A DNA stretch of 64,000 nt. It comes from Boswellia sacra (lineage: Eukaryota; Streptophyta; Magnoliopsida; Sapindales; Burseraceae). The stretch is from NCBI GenBank assembly GCA_013180625.2, contig SNVD02010220.1, positions 62,001-126,000 on the forward strand. Direction: 5' to 3'. The notes below the pieces were generated by a model. That model was given only the letters and a program-made list of their open reading frames with translations. It ran no database searches and was not told where the DNA came from. Positions 38,513 through 50,847 of this stretch are shown one piece after another. Position numbers and translations under genes: made by a program. The number at the start of each line of letters is the position of its first letter. The first letter of the stretch is position 1.

Positions 38513-38566
38513 GACTAATTCCCATAATGACATATATAACCCTATTAAAAAAAATTATGATTGTTA
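36880..38566 (-). mobile_element. LTR-like repeat, family 2 (solo LTR candidate)
   Basis: About 1.69 kb flanked by CATTT (36875-36879 and 38567-38571), with GTAACA/TGTTA inverted tips. On the minus strand it has leader-like sequence with donor-type motifs (TTTCAAGGTAAGATC, GATCAAGGTAAGTAAC), tandem CGGGATTACAGGTGAC-like units (36950-37060) and no coding frame. An (ATT)n microsatellite lies at 38481-38513. General build resembles the family 1 repeats, but the sequence differs. Confidence 0.5.
38481..38513. repeat. (ATT)n microsatellite
   Basis: About eleven uninterrupted TTA/ATT units. Confidence 0.95.
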
Positions 38567-39067
38567 CATTTAAGTCTTCCTGTTCTTTTTCTTTATTCAA
38601 AATGTTGAGCGACCTACCTCTTAATTTAAGACTATGCACGTCATCAACACTACGACGATATAAGTTTTTACTCACTGATTTTTATTATTTTATACATAAA
38701 TAGAATTTTAGATCGTTTAATCCTTATTTATTTAATCTGATATCAATTAAACATATAATTATCAACTTGGTGTACGATCTTAGATGTGACGTTTATTGGT
38801 CTTTGAAGCCTTCCTTCGCAGCCTTCTTCCTCATTAGTTTTAGTATTTATGTAATTTGTGCAACGAGGCAGATATCTTATTTTCTGGTCTCCATAGCTAG
38901 ACATTATCATGAATGCATTAGTTAAAACTTTATATGTTGCAGTTCATTCTTTTATTTCAGCTGATGTCTCATTCCCACCTATGGATTGACTCCCCCTCAG
39001 TTTCTGATTTTGTTCCTTCTTTATAATTTGGGTTGTTAATTGTTACTTCCAATGTTGTATTATCTAG

Positions 39068-39417
<350 letters not shown>

Positions 39418-41298
39418 GGGTTGGTACGAAGCCCTTTTTTTGAACGATTATTTCATATTTTGATTTTGAACATTTTTCATTTCTTCCCTCACTTCTAACT
39501 CGAAAAATTTTGGTTGGGCAGTTGAAAAAATTTCTCCCCTTTTTGGGTAAAAAAAGATTTTTTTTTTTTGTTAATTGATGAATTTTTATCAATCGGTTTC
39601 TCAAATTGCTAGTTGCGGTCATTGTTGTCGACAAGTAATGTTAATGATTCTTTGAAGTCAATGATCAGTCAGAACATAGAGGATAGGTTTCTCAAGATAG
39701 TTAAATATGAAATTATGCAATAGTGATAGAAGATTTTATCTGGAAGCTGCTCGAAGCAGAAGACCTTTCCACGTCCGCTGCCGTCAATCCGTTTCAAGTG
39801 GCGTTTGGCAGCGTTAGGGAATATCTTCTGTTATTTGGCTAAATGGCCCATCAATCGGTATGTTAACTTTTTTCTTTCATCTTACTTTCTGATGCTTCTC
39901 CGGTCTAGGGATTTTAACTCTAAATCTACATCATTAGATGTCACAATTTTAAATTAAACTAATAAAAAAAAATCTTCAAGTGATATGAAGCATCAAATTT
40001 AGTTAAAAGAATTTTATTGCATCTGAATAGTATATTTACATTTATTACATTTATTTAGATACTAGTTTGAAAGTTATTGAGGAAGTATTAAGAGATTCCT
40101 ATAATTCGTACGTTGCATTAGAAATGTGAACGAAATATCTCACTAACAAACACATCGCTTGAACGTAACATTACAACAATTATAATATGACGATAAATAA
40201 TCTACAATAAAATCTGGTTGTTAGAGGTGAGGAAGGCAAAGGCGGAACAAAACCATAAACTCAGCTTTCAAACAACGTTAAATGTCTGGTACAACTGAAA
40301 CTTCTGGAACTCCACCCTCTCTCGACATAACCGCCACCATAAATGTAGATATTCCATTGGTCCAATCAAATTTCCAGTTTTAGATTGTAGCCCAGATTCA
40401 ACACTCGTGTTACATCAAAATTCTTTCAAATAAAAGCAGGAAAAATTCTAGTGACATTTCATCACCATCGATACGCGCATAATAAATCTTCCAACCCCCC
40501 GCAGGGCTTAGCATCCATCCGTATAAAGGCAATTTTAATTGAAAGAATGCATTGGAACTAGAATTAGGGGTAATTTCGAAAGAATTGGTACTCATGTGGA
40601 GTAAATTAATTTGCAAGGAATAAACTATTGAAAGGAGCTTGAAGTGAAATTTTTAAGACATTCTACAATGTGTCATTTAGAGTTCCCGTAAAAAGTTATG
40701 ACAATTTCTTCACAAGTTAGTCCATAATTAATGCAACATTAAAGCTGCCCGAGAATTAGAGTTATCTAGTTTAGTTTTGAGCATTTTCATTCACTGTTGA
40801 GTTTTTTTGTGAGTCTTCTTCATTAACTCAATTGTCTAAGCATTAATCGAGTTGTAGTTTTTATTGGAATCAATGAATGCATTTAATCAATGTCTTTTAC
40901 TAATGCTTGGAGGATTGTTCCAAGGAAGTTGTTTAAGTTTAAATGTTGTACTCAAAAGTGAAGTTGTTGAATTTGAATTTTAATAAAATTTCAAGGTTCT
41001 TACCGATTTCTCTTTAACTATGTATCTCTTGGTGGATTTCACATAGTGATGAGTTCGTTAAACCATATATTATTTGCTAAATATAATTGGACGGTGAATA
41101 TTCTGTATCCTTTTGGTGTTCACTTGGGTGGTGAGTTTGTTTTCCTTTGAAAGAGTGTCATTTGGGTTAAATTTCATTTGTTTCAACTATTGATTGAGTT
41201 ATTTATCAACTTGGTAATCCTTCCTTATTTTGTTATAATTCAGTGGCCCAACGTCAGCTATATTTGCATTAATATGCAACAGTGGTAACTGCCCTTCT
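39418..41298. other. Intergenic stretch, no supportable gene
   Basis: Starts with what is probably the former RPL8 3' UTR. A 67-codon minus-strand frame at 40410-40616 (contains LKLPLYGWMLSPAGGWKIYY) has protein-like composition but no recognised family. The rest is AT-rich. The TPS pseudogene's upstream region lies at the right end but does not align with promoter copies P1-P4. Confidence 0.4.
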
Positions 41299-41489
41299 AT
41301 GCTTGCAGCATCTGTGCTCCTTACTCATAAACCAGGTAGATATGACACCCTCAGACCTCACCATGGCACTACCGTGACCATGAGCTTCAAGGTCTGTTGT
41401 TGTTCCTTCAGCGCTCAAAATGTCCACTTAACTCCAGCTAACCGACGCTCAGCAAATTATCACCCAAGCACTTGGAATTATGAGCTTTT

Positions 41490-42015
41490 TGTAATGACCC
41501 CCCCAATTTACTTGCTAGAATGGCCCAATGATGTTAGAGGCTTGGCCCAACTTCTAAAAAGCCCAGACCTAAGCCCATCTTCTAGAATTCTCTAGCAAGA
41601 TAAACTTCTAGAATTATCTCTTGTATTTATCTAGATTATTTAGTAGATAATATTCTCTTGTACATATCTAAATAACTTAGCAGAGAAGAATGAATTAGGA
41701 CCATTAGATGCATTAGATCTAGGCCATTCATTTGAGAGGTGGTTCCCTATATAAACCCCTCCAACCTCATTTGTAAAGCATCCACAAATACACAAAGCAT
41801 CCAAGCATTGTAAAGCTTTCAAGTATAATACAAAGCTCTTTTGCTTAGCAATTCTTGTCTTCATCTCTTCTCTTCTTTGTCTACAGGCTCTTCGGCTCAA
41901 CGGTCATTTCTTCTCCTTGATCGAGAAGACTAGCATCAAGGCTACTTAGCAACTTTTGATTCAAGTTGTCTAAGTGTCGTACGAGCGTGCTGCGCAAACC
42001 TCTAAGCTCGTGACA
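41490..42015 (+). repeat. 5' LTR of the gypsy element
   Basis: 526 bp, matching 45128-45654 with scattered differences, concentrated in the first 220 bp. Contains a TATA-like CTATATAAACCCCTCC about 160 bp inside the right part, the likely element promoter. Confidence 0.9.
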
Positions 42016-42017
42016 GT

Positions 42018-42029
42018 TGGTATCAGAGC
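42018..42029 (+). other. Primer binding site (tRNA-iMet) of the gypsy element
   Basis: TGGTATCAGAGC, two bases after the LTR end. Confidence 0.9.
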
Positions 42030-42048
42030 ACAGTTCGACCACAAGAGC

Positions 42049-43839
42049 ATGGCATTCGACCTTAAAGTGACCATGGAGGAGCAAGTTCGTAGACGAGAGA
42101 AGCAACCTCTACCACGCCCACAAGGAAAACGAGGTAAGTCCAAAGCTCCACCCTCGGAGTCTTTAGAGCCTCGTGTTGCTAGCTTAGAGCAAGTGATCTC
42201 GGGGATGGACAATGCAATTGAGGGCCTCTCCGACCGTCTCGAAGGCCTAGAGACGGATTATGGAGAGATCACCCAAGCAACAAAGTCCAACATTCTTGAG
42301 TTTAGTAACGCCTATGAAAAGGAGTTACATAACTTTACACGAGAGCTCATCGGCTTGCGGACCTTTGTGGAGAATGAGTTGCGAGCAATTCGTGCGGATG
42401 TGGAGGAATCTCGCACGGAATGGAAGAAGCATCAATGTGATTGTGCTAACCGGTCTTACCCAAGTGGGCTAAGCACCATGCATGTGCCTACTCCTGCCAC
42501 ATACAATGGCACTCGCAACGCCACGGAAGTTGAGAACTTCCTATTTGGCTTGGAGCAGTACTTCGAAGCCAAGCGTGTCAATGATGATGCTTCGAGGATT
42601 GGCATTGCACCCATATTCCTTTGAGATGCAGCCCAATTATGGTGGCGTCGCAAGCATGGTGACGTGGACAGAGGCATCTTATCCCTTCGCACATGGGAGG
42701 ATTTCAAGAGAGAACTTCGGAAGCACTTCTCTCCTAGCAATGCCGAGAAGGAGGCAAGAGGTCGCCTCCGCCGTTTGAAGCCAGATGGCACGACTCGAGA
42801 CTACATCAAAGAGTTCACCACCATCATCCTCGAGATCGAGGACATGTCCGAGAAGGATTCTCTCTTCTACTTCCTCGACAGACTCAAAGATTGGGCGAGG
42901 GTTGAGCTTGAGAGGAGCGGCGTACAGAATCTTGATGATGCCATAGCCGTGACCGAATCCCTCATTGATTACACATCCCAATCTAAGGAGAGGAAGACCA
43001 ACCAAGGGAAAGGTGGGGGAGAGCAGAATACCAAGAAAGAACATGCTCGAAAGGAAGGTGGTGCACGGAAACCATCTGGGGGAGACAAGCGTGACACACC
43101 CAACAAAGGTAAGTCCGATAACCCCAAACCTAAAAGTCCTTGCTTCATTTGTGATGGTCCTCATTGGGTGCGTGATTGCCCAAAGAGGAAGGCTCTTAAT
43201 GCCTTAGCCGCTCAATATGAGAGCGTGCAAAATGAGGAGCCTCAAGCAGAGGTAGGTTCTCTCCGTACCATTGGCACACTTGAAAGACCCACCCATGTTC
43301 AAAAGGGTCTAATGTATGTGAGCGTTACAATCAACGACAAGGATGTGCGTGCGATGCTTGATACGGAAGCCATGCACAACTTCATCTCCATGGAAGAGGC
43401 CAAACGATTAGGCCTCAAATATAACAATGGAGGAGGCACCATTAAGGCGGTAAACTCACCCGCCAAAATAATCTTGGGAGTGTCCAAGGCAACGTCGGTA
43501 CAACTTGGCACATGGATCGGTAAGCTTGATTTCTCCATCGTCCCCATGGATGACTTTCAAGTAGTGCTCGGCATGGAGTTCTTTGATCAAGTTCATGCTT
43601 TCCCCATACCAGCCTCTAACTCCCTTCACATCCTCGATGGGAGTCAATCATGCATAGTTATGGCGGAACGTGTAGCAAAGGTTGAAAACAAAATACTCTC
43701 CGTACTACAATTCAAACGAGGGATGAAGATGGATCCAAGTTTCCTTGCCACCGTTCGAGAACTAAACGATGGTGAGGACATTGCCATTGTCGAGTACCTA
43801 ATGCCAAGGAAAGTTCAAGCCATCCTTGAGAAATATTAG
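42049..43839 (+). pseudogene. gypsy gag and protease, one in-frame TGA
   Basis: The ATG at 42049 (MAFDLKVTMEEQ) opens a gag with a coiled-coil-like N-terminal region (EQVISGMDNAIEGLSDRL). Then come MHVPTPATYNGTRNATEVEN and the retrotransposon-gag core (LWWRRKHGD, WEDFKRELRKHFSP), a Lys-rich linker and a CCHC knuckle, CFICDGPHWVRDC. A single TGA (42622-42624) splits the core; the surrounding frame is otherwise open to 43839, and C-to-T change of CGA is the simplest cause. The protease follows in the same frame, but its active-site motif reads DTEA (43360-43371) where the family has DTGA, one G-to-A change that should inactivate it. The VLGMEFFDQ region marks the protease C-terminal part. Confidence 0.88.
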
Positions 43840-43848
43840 GGTGTGATG

Positions 43849-44170
43849 CCCCAAGAACTTCCAAAGAAGTTACCTCCACGACAGGAAGTGGATCACCAAA
43901 TCGAGTTGGAACTCGATGCCAAGCCTCCAGCCATGGTGCCTTATCACATGATACCACCCAAACTTATGGAGTTAGAGAAGCAACTCCAAGACTCGCTTGA
44001 GTACAAAGCGGGCAAGACAACCATTGTGGCCAACGCTCTAAGTCGCAAGGTGGAACTTGCCACCTTGAGTGCAAGTCGTCCACATAATGTGCTCATCGAC
44101 CACATCAAACAAGGTCTAGAGCACGACTCCATAGCCAATAATCTCTTGAAATTGGCAAGTGAGGGGAAGA
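43849..44170 (+). pseudogene. Reverse transcriptase start fused to RNase H end (internal deletion)
   Basis: ELPKKLPPRQEVDHQIEL and YHMIPPKLMELEKQLQ are the first residues of the reverse transcriptase. Near 44000 the frame runs directly into YKAGKTTIVANALSRKVEL, the very end of RNase H. The catalytic palm with the YxDD motif, the RNase H active site and the connection domain, normally well over 1 kb, are missing. The join stays in frame. Confidence 0.88.
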
Positions 44171-45110
44171 CACGACGTTTTTGACATGATGAAGGCCTAC
44201 TCCTCACAAAGGGTAATCGCCTCTTCGTGCCAAGACATGAAAACTTGCAGAAGGAGATCATCAAGGAGTGCCACAATTCTAAGTGGATTGGTCACCCAGG
44301 TATGGCACGAACCCTTGCACTCTTGCAAGATTCCTATTATTGGCCTCAAATGGGAGAAGATGTGGAGGGCTATGTAAGGACTTGTCTTGTGTGCCAACAA
44401 GACAAGGTCGAGCACCACGTCCATCGGGGTTGCTTGAACCCCTACCCATTGCAGAAAGGCCATGGCAAAGCGTCTCAATGGACTTCATCGTGGCCTTGCC
44501 AAAATCTGAAGGGTATGGAAGCATAATGGTGGTAGTTGATCGGTTCAGCAAATATGCCACCTTCATACCTGTCTCTACTGATTGCACCGCAGACCAAGCT
44601 ACTCGAGCACTCCTCAAGCACATAGTGAAGCTATAGGGTGTTCCATAAAATATCGTGAGTGATCGTGACCCTCGCTTCACGGGACGCTTTTGGGGAGAGC
44701 TCTTCAAAATATTGGGGACCGACTTGAGCTTCTCAACAAGCTCCCATCCCCAAACTGATGGGCAAACCGAGCGCATCAATGCCTTGCTTGAGCTATACTT
44801 GAGGCATTATGTTAGCGCTCATCAGCATGATTGGCAAAGTTGCTAGACATTGCCTAATTCTCATATAATCTCTAAAGGAGTGAGGTAACGGGTAAGAGTC
44901 CGTTTGAGATTGTGACAAGACAACAACCTATGGCTCCATATGCCATAGCCTTAACCTATAGAGGGAAAAGTCCAACGGCATACAAGCTCGCAAAGGAATG
45001 GAAAAACCTTTCGGATAGTGAGGCGAGTTGGGAACGCGAAGACACCTTGTGGCAATTTGGTGAGCACATCCAAACGCTACAAGGACGAGAGCGCGCCAAG
45101 GACGTCACGG
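44170..45110 (+). pseudogene. gypsy integrase with C-terminal chromodomain, multiple stops
   Basis: Contains a zinc-binding HHCC region ([27 protein letters not shown]) and a core with [22 protein letters not shown] and HPQTDGQTERIN supplying the D, D and E catalytic residues. The C-terminal region keeps AYKLAKEWKNLSDSEASWE and REDTLWQF, the conserved face of a chromodomain, which in chromoviruses steers insertion to marked chromatin. Stops and frameshifts occur near 44182, 44634 and 44843, so no full product can be made. Confidence 0.85.
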
Positions 45111-45127
45111 AATTAGGTGGGGGAGGA

Positions 45128-45654
45128 TGTAACGACCTGCCCAATTTGCTTGCTAGAATGGCCCAAAGATGTTAGAGGCTTGGCCCAGCTTCTAGAAAGC
45201 CCAGGCCCAAACCCATCTTCTAGAATTCTCTAGCAAGATAAACTTCTATAATTATCTTTCGTATTTATCTAGATGATTTAGTAGATAATATTCTTTTGTA
45301 CATATCTAGATAACTTAGTAGATAAGAATGAATTAGGACCATTAGATGCATTAGATCTAGGCCATTCATTTGAGAGGTGGTTCCCTATATAAACCCTTCC
45401 AACCTCATTTGTAAAGCATCCACAAATACACAAATTATCCAAGCATTGTAAAGCTTTCAAGTATAATACAAAGCTCTTTTGCTTAGCAATTCTTGTCTCC
45501 ATCTCTTCTCTTCTTTGCCTACAGTCTCTTCGGCTCAACGGTCATTTCTTCTCCTTGAGCGAGAAGACTAGCATCAAGGCTTACTTAGCAACTTTTGAGT
45601 CAAGTTGTCTAAGTGTCGCACGAGCGTGCTGCGCAAACCTCTAAGCTCGTGACA
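45128..45654 (+). repeat. 3' LTR of the gypsy element
   Basis: 527 bp direct repeat of the 5' LTR, directly after the polypurine tract (45116-45127). Confidence 0.9.
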
Positions 45655-46598
45655 TTTTGCAGTCCTTGACGGGTTCTCAAGCTGCAAGTAATCTTGTCCT
45701 CCAAATGTCTACGCAGAGATAAGGCACTTTCGGCGTTTTCCAAAAAAATTTGTAAAGGCAAGAAACAATGTTTAATGAACTTTTCCGCAAAATGATTGTT
45801 TCATACTACTACACATTGGTTCCAAATGCAGCCTAATAAATTAACGTTTCGGAACGACTTATTTATGATTTGACTATTTGAAGGTATAATTTTGAAATAC
45901 CTAAACTGAATTTTATAAATCCTATAATAACCTTACAGTAATACTTCATTTAGTTAATTTAATAATTTTTAATAAATTTGAAAAATCTTATGCTGGTATT
46001 TATCAAACAACTACAGTTTCAAAAATGATAGATTTTGTTCAATGTTGCAAATGTTCATCAATATCGATTATCGTGGGCAACATTTTGACCATACAGGATA
46101 AGGAGGATTGCGTAATTGGATCTGTCCATACCATATTAGGTCAACCATCACCTCTTCTATAGGGTGATACTTATACAAACACGCAAATTGTGAATATTGA
46201 TCATTTTAATATTTGATGGGATGTATTGTCTAAAGTGTTTTAATGTTGGCAATTGGCTAGTGATTTTAATTTTTTTTCTCTTTTTCTTTAGATTTTTAAT
46301 AACTATTAATTTAAAAATATTGATTATTTGAGCTAATTTTTAATCTATTAATTATTCTTAAATATTTTTATTTAAATATCATACACTAATTTTTTTTTTT
46401 TGGCAACAAAATCATATTATTTCTAGCCTTTAAAGTTTAAACCTCCAACATATTTTGGAAGCTAAAACTACCAAACACAGAGGACAAACACATATATAAT
46501 TCCTCTTTTCAAAATCTTTTAGAGAAAATTATGTAATCCTCTCCACATCTTTTCTTTTAAAATTCCCATCATTTAAAGTTTTAAAATATATATGTAAA

Positions 46599-46635
46599 TG
46601 TATGTATGTATGTATGTATGTATGTATGTATGTAT
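46599..46635. repeat. (TATG)n microsatellite in intron 1 of TPS pseudogene c
   Basis: About nine uninterrupted ATGT units. Confidence 0.95.
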
Positions 46636-46936
46636 TCATAGTTTCATACATACAGATTGTATACAAAATGTTTCTCCTACGTGCCAACCAAACTTCAGAA
46701 TTTGTATACATATTTTACTTCCAGCATATCCAAAAAGATGTGCAACTTAAAGCTCTGTGTAATCGTTAGAGATTTATCATTTGGCAACTATACTAATCCA
46801 TTAAATCCAATTTCTTTCATATCAACTTATTTAAATATTCTGGTATTTAATTTTGGTTAATATGCTCTAAAATTATCACATATCATCTTCTGCATATTTT
46901 GTAGCTATCAATAAATTAATTTTTGTAGGATGAAGT

Positions 46937-49122
46937 GGCACGACCCGCCCCTAACTAATATGAGCAAATTATGCCTAAAATTGTGCTAAGAAAATAACTT
47001 ATTAAAATATGTTATTCTAAGAAAATTTGATAGATTTTCCCCTCTATTTTGGACTAATCCCCTTGGCAAAACACATAACTTTTAACACTTCTATTATCAT
47101 ATGCCAACAAACTTCCTTTTGGGACCTTAGGTCCTATAAGTCTAACAAACCATTTGTCTCTAAAATAATCATTATAGCAAAAATCATGGCTTTCGGCCTC
47201 ATTTTAAGTATTTTACAATTCAAAATACAATTATAACAGTGGATTTACTACTTATGCATGATAAGTAGTGACAAGTTTAAGAGGAAACTGAACAAAAATC
47301 CATGATTTCAGGCAACATCTGAATATTTACAAATAACATCCAAAATACGAAGCAAAATAACAAAAGAAAATGCTCAATATCATCATGTTGCTAACATCAA
47401 GCTGCTAGTGGTGATCCGACTAAACATTGTAATCTCATGGAAGGAGTTTTTGTTGGCGGGGGTGGGGGTTGTGTGGTGGGGGGGTGTTGCGGGGGCGGGG
47501 GCGGTTGGGGTAGGGGGGAGGAGAAAGGGATTTTAACAAAAAGAAGAAAATCGGTGAGTATAACCTCAGTGAGTGGGGTAGAGACATTTAAAATAATTAA
47601 AATTTCATAAAATAAAATAGTACATCATAACAATTAACAATTAAAATTTTTCTTTACTAATATTTTTTAAGAAACTATTTAGAAAGGATACAAAATAAGG
47701 AATCAAGTCTTTAAATCATTTATATATCTTTCACATAATTTAAATGTTAATATTAAAATTTTCTAAAACATTTTTGCCTGCATTTAACATTTAAATTCGA
47801 TAAATGAATTAAGCTTCAAAATCTTATGAAAACCATTTCACATTTTAATTTTTAAATCATTATAGTTTCACTAAGTAAATACCCAAACTAATCTACCTGA
47901 TCATGACCTAGCAGGCTAGGATTGCTCAAACCAAACTAATTACTATACTGGTTATACATATGTGCAGAGCTACCCCAAAGGGCTAAGCGCTCAGATCACA
48001 CCGTCCAAAGCCTCAATGTGTGTCTGAACAAGTCTTAAAGACCTCTATCTGTCTCCTAACTGAATGAATTTGGTACTAGTTTTAGTAAAACAGAAAATCA
48101 ATTCTTTACTTTAGAGTCATATCATTATTTTAGAGATATTTTATGATACTAGCTTTACTTTAAAATCTCTAAAATATTAAACAATTCTTTCTAATAAATT
48201 AAATAGACAACATTCGGTAAACTATAAAATATGCTTCATAGATAATTAAAAGAAAAATAGCTTTACTAAAGACAATAAAGCTTTGATAAAAATAGAAATT
48301 TAAAATTATAATTTAAATCTTTGTGAAAACACATTTTTTCCATTCTCTATCTTGGGAATCAACTTGTGTAACAACCCCTCCCTCTAACAGATTCAGATCT
48401 AGACTTGAAACTGCAGTTTCATCTAAGAGAAAAAACGAAATAAAAGTCTTTAATAGCATCAAACCATATAATTAGACCAAAACCCCAACTTCCCACTTGC
48501 AAGAACCTTAGTGAAATAAACTAAAAATTGAAAGTCCATCTAATGATATTTTCAAGAATAAAAAATGGCTAGGAGAATCACTAATATTCCATAAATATTC
48601 AAATCTAAGGGAAAATTGTAAAAATCTAGGCTAGGGTTAAATAGGTTTGTGGGTTTTTGTCTCACTTTACACTGATTCCTACTAATAGCTCTAAATGGGT
48701 AAGAAATCTATTTAAGTTTGAGAAAATAAGCCTAAATAAGGCAAGCAAATTTCATTTCTCTCTCCGGACTTTTTTTCTAAAATTTTCCCAAATGCTAATA
48801 TTTCTCCCAAATTCAGATGTATAGGTGAGAATCTTAATGCCCAATTCAATTAGAGTTAAGAGTTGTGGAAATTACCTGAAAAGCCCCTCCAAATACAAGA
48901 AAAACTTCCACTTCCTTAGCCTAAACCCACCATTTCTCCCCAGGCTCCCACTCTCTGTTTCTCTTCTTCTTTTTCTGTGTTTTTATTTTAATTTATGTCT
49001 TATGTAAACGAGATGAATTTAAGAAAAATGGGCTGGGCTGGTTTCTAATTTCCAATGGACTACTTATTAATTTCAAACTTGGGCCAAGGCTTATTTGATT
49101 TCCAAATGTCATGGCCCCATGC
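46937..49122 (-). mobile_element. LTR-like repeat, family 1 copy B, inserted in TPS exon 2
   Basis: About 2.19 kb placed after the exon 2 bases GATGAAG. It starts TGGCACGACCCGCCCC, and the exon resumes with AGTACGAGAAC at 49129. The flanks ATGAAG (46931-46936) and ATGCAG (49123-49128) are a plausible target duplication with one mismatch. Inverted relative to copy A (7859-11390), it shares the GGGGCGGGTCGTGCCA-type terminus, the AGCCCTTTGGGG block, TCACTGAG and the CAGGTAATTT leader. It is 1.3 kb shorter than copy A. No coding sequence. Interpreted as a solo LTR of an unknown gypsy-type element (inference). Confidence 0.6.
47452..47525 (+). repeat. G-rich tract, G-quadruplex candidate
   Basis: About 75 bp with at least eight runs of four to seven G (for example GGCGGGGGTGGGGG, GGTGGGGGGGTG, GCGGGGGCGGGGGCGG). 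The related copy A has only short CCCC/GGGG runs at the matching place (11150-11165). Confidence 0.85.
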
Positions 49123-50206
49123 ATGCAGAGTACGAGAACAGGGTAAAGAAGCTAGAGGAGGAAGTGAGGGTTGCGATAGACAATGAAAATGCAGGGTCGT
49201 TGGCGATCATTAAATTAGTTGACGAAATTCAACGGCTAGGTTTGAGAAGGACATTAAGAGAGCTCTTGATAGAATTATCTCTTGTGATGAAGGATACAAT
49301 GTCAAAGCAGAAAAGAAACTCCATGCTGCCACTCTCAAATTCATGCTCCTCAGGCAATATGCATATGAGGTTTTAAAGGTTACACTCAGAATCCCGCTAC
49401 TACCTATTTCCAAGATTATTTTGTGTGATGGACATTGTCTCACATTATGGTTCGGTTTAATGATAATTTTAATTATTTTTTTTCGCAAGTTATTTTTCTA
49501 CTAATAAAATTTAACTGTACCATGGAAACTTTCGGTTTAACAAATTTCTCACCAAAGGAAAAAAAACACTTGGTTTAATATTTATTTCTACCTATGTCGC
49601 TAGAGAAGCTTATCATAGATTTTCACATAAATAATTACGATATGATTGGTAACATCTAGTTTTATAAACAACTGATGTATTTAAGACTTTCATGGATGGA
49701 CAAGGTAAATTTGTGGGCTCCAGCCATCACAAGGATGTCGAAGGAATTGTAGGTTTGCACGAGGCTTCATACCTAGCCTTCGAAGGAGAGAATCTCTTAA
49801 AAGAAGATAGATCCAGCCATATCACAACTTGTTAGTCATGCATTAATGGAGCTTCCTTTGCATCATAGAACGTCAAGGTTGGAAGCGCAACGGTATATTG
49901 AAACATTTAGCAAAAGAAAAGACAAACATTACTTGCTACTTGAACTTGCCAAAGTTAGATTTCAATTCGGGACAATCAATATATCAAAGAGATCTCAAAG
50001 ATATGTCAAGGTGAAACTAGCACAAAACCATATGTCTTGTGAATCATAAATTCTTTTCTAATCTATTCGAACTTTATTTGAGCATAGATCTACTCCTTAG
50101 TAATAATCACATATCAAAATCTAGTTACTACGCTCGATTGAATATAGAAATGATCGAACAACAGTGTATTAGCTAGCTAGGTTGGCAGGTCAATGTTATA
50201 ACGTAA

Positions 50207-50461
<255 letters not shown>

Positions 50462-50847
50462 TGATTCGAAGTTTATTTCAAAATTTTATTGTAATGTCAA
50501 TATACATGGTATTTTGATCAGATGGTATATTAATTCCGTGAATAAACTTCTGGACTAAATGAAGGTGTGCTTCCTTGCGTTCTAAAGCAGTGTCAATGAG
50601 ATGACCAACGAAACTCTAAAAGACAAAGGAGAAAACAAAATTCCATATCTAACAAAAGCGGTATTTACAGTTATTCTCGATTCGCGTTTCCCATTGTAGT
50701 TTCCTAATCTCTAGCACTGTAAACTTTCTTAATTTGTTGATTCAGTGGGCCGATATGTGCAAAGCATTTTTACAAGAAGTGAATGGACTTACGGAAGAGG
50801 CACACCAACATTTGTGGACTATCTTGAGAATACGAGATTTGTATCAC

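Larger units (their letters stand above)
36755..38760. mobile_element. hAT-like element D1, split by an LTR-like insertion
   Basis: Left piece 36755-36879 (GACCTAGGGGGCCCAGACC, TTTAAAAATTTC) and right piece 38567-38760 (AATTTTAGATCGTTTAATCC, TTATTTATTTAATCTGA) match, in order, the element at 63050-63816. The piece between them is a later insertion. No transposase. Confidence 0.55.
41490..45654 (+). mobile_element. Ty3/gypsy chromovirus (Reina-like), internally deleted, in TPS exon 1
   Basis: LTRs 41490-42015 and 45128-45654 start TGTAAYGACC and end GCTCGTGACA. The primer site TGGTATCAGAGC is at 42018-42029 and the polypurine tract GGTGGGGGAGGA sits before the 3' LTR. TTTT flanks both ends (41486-41489, 45655-45658), a 4-bp visible target repeat. 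The order gag, protease, (RT lost), integrase with a C-terminal chromodomain is that of Ty3/gypsy chromoviruses; small size and the chromodomain lying just before the tract suggest Reina. The element is 4.17 kb because most of reverse transcriptase and RNase H are gone. Confidence 0.93.

Noticed and set aside
40410..40616. 68-codon minus-strand frame as a gene
   Set aside because: Protein-like but isolated, with no recognised motif, splice context or promoter; mentioned only in the intergenic description.
41974..42048. Upstream ATG at 41974 as gag start
   Set aside because: It lies inside the 5' LTR and the frame crosses the primer binding site; the ATG at 42049 follows the primer site and fits gag.
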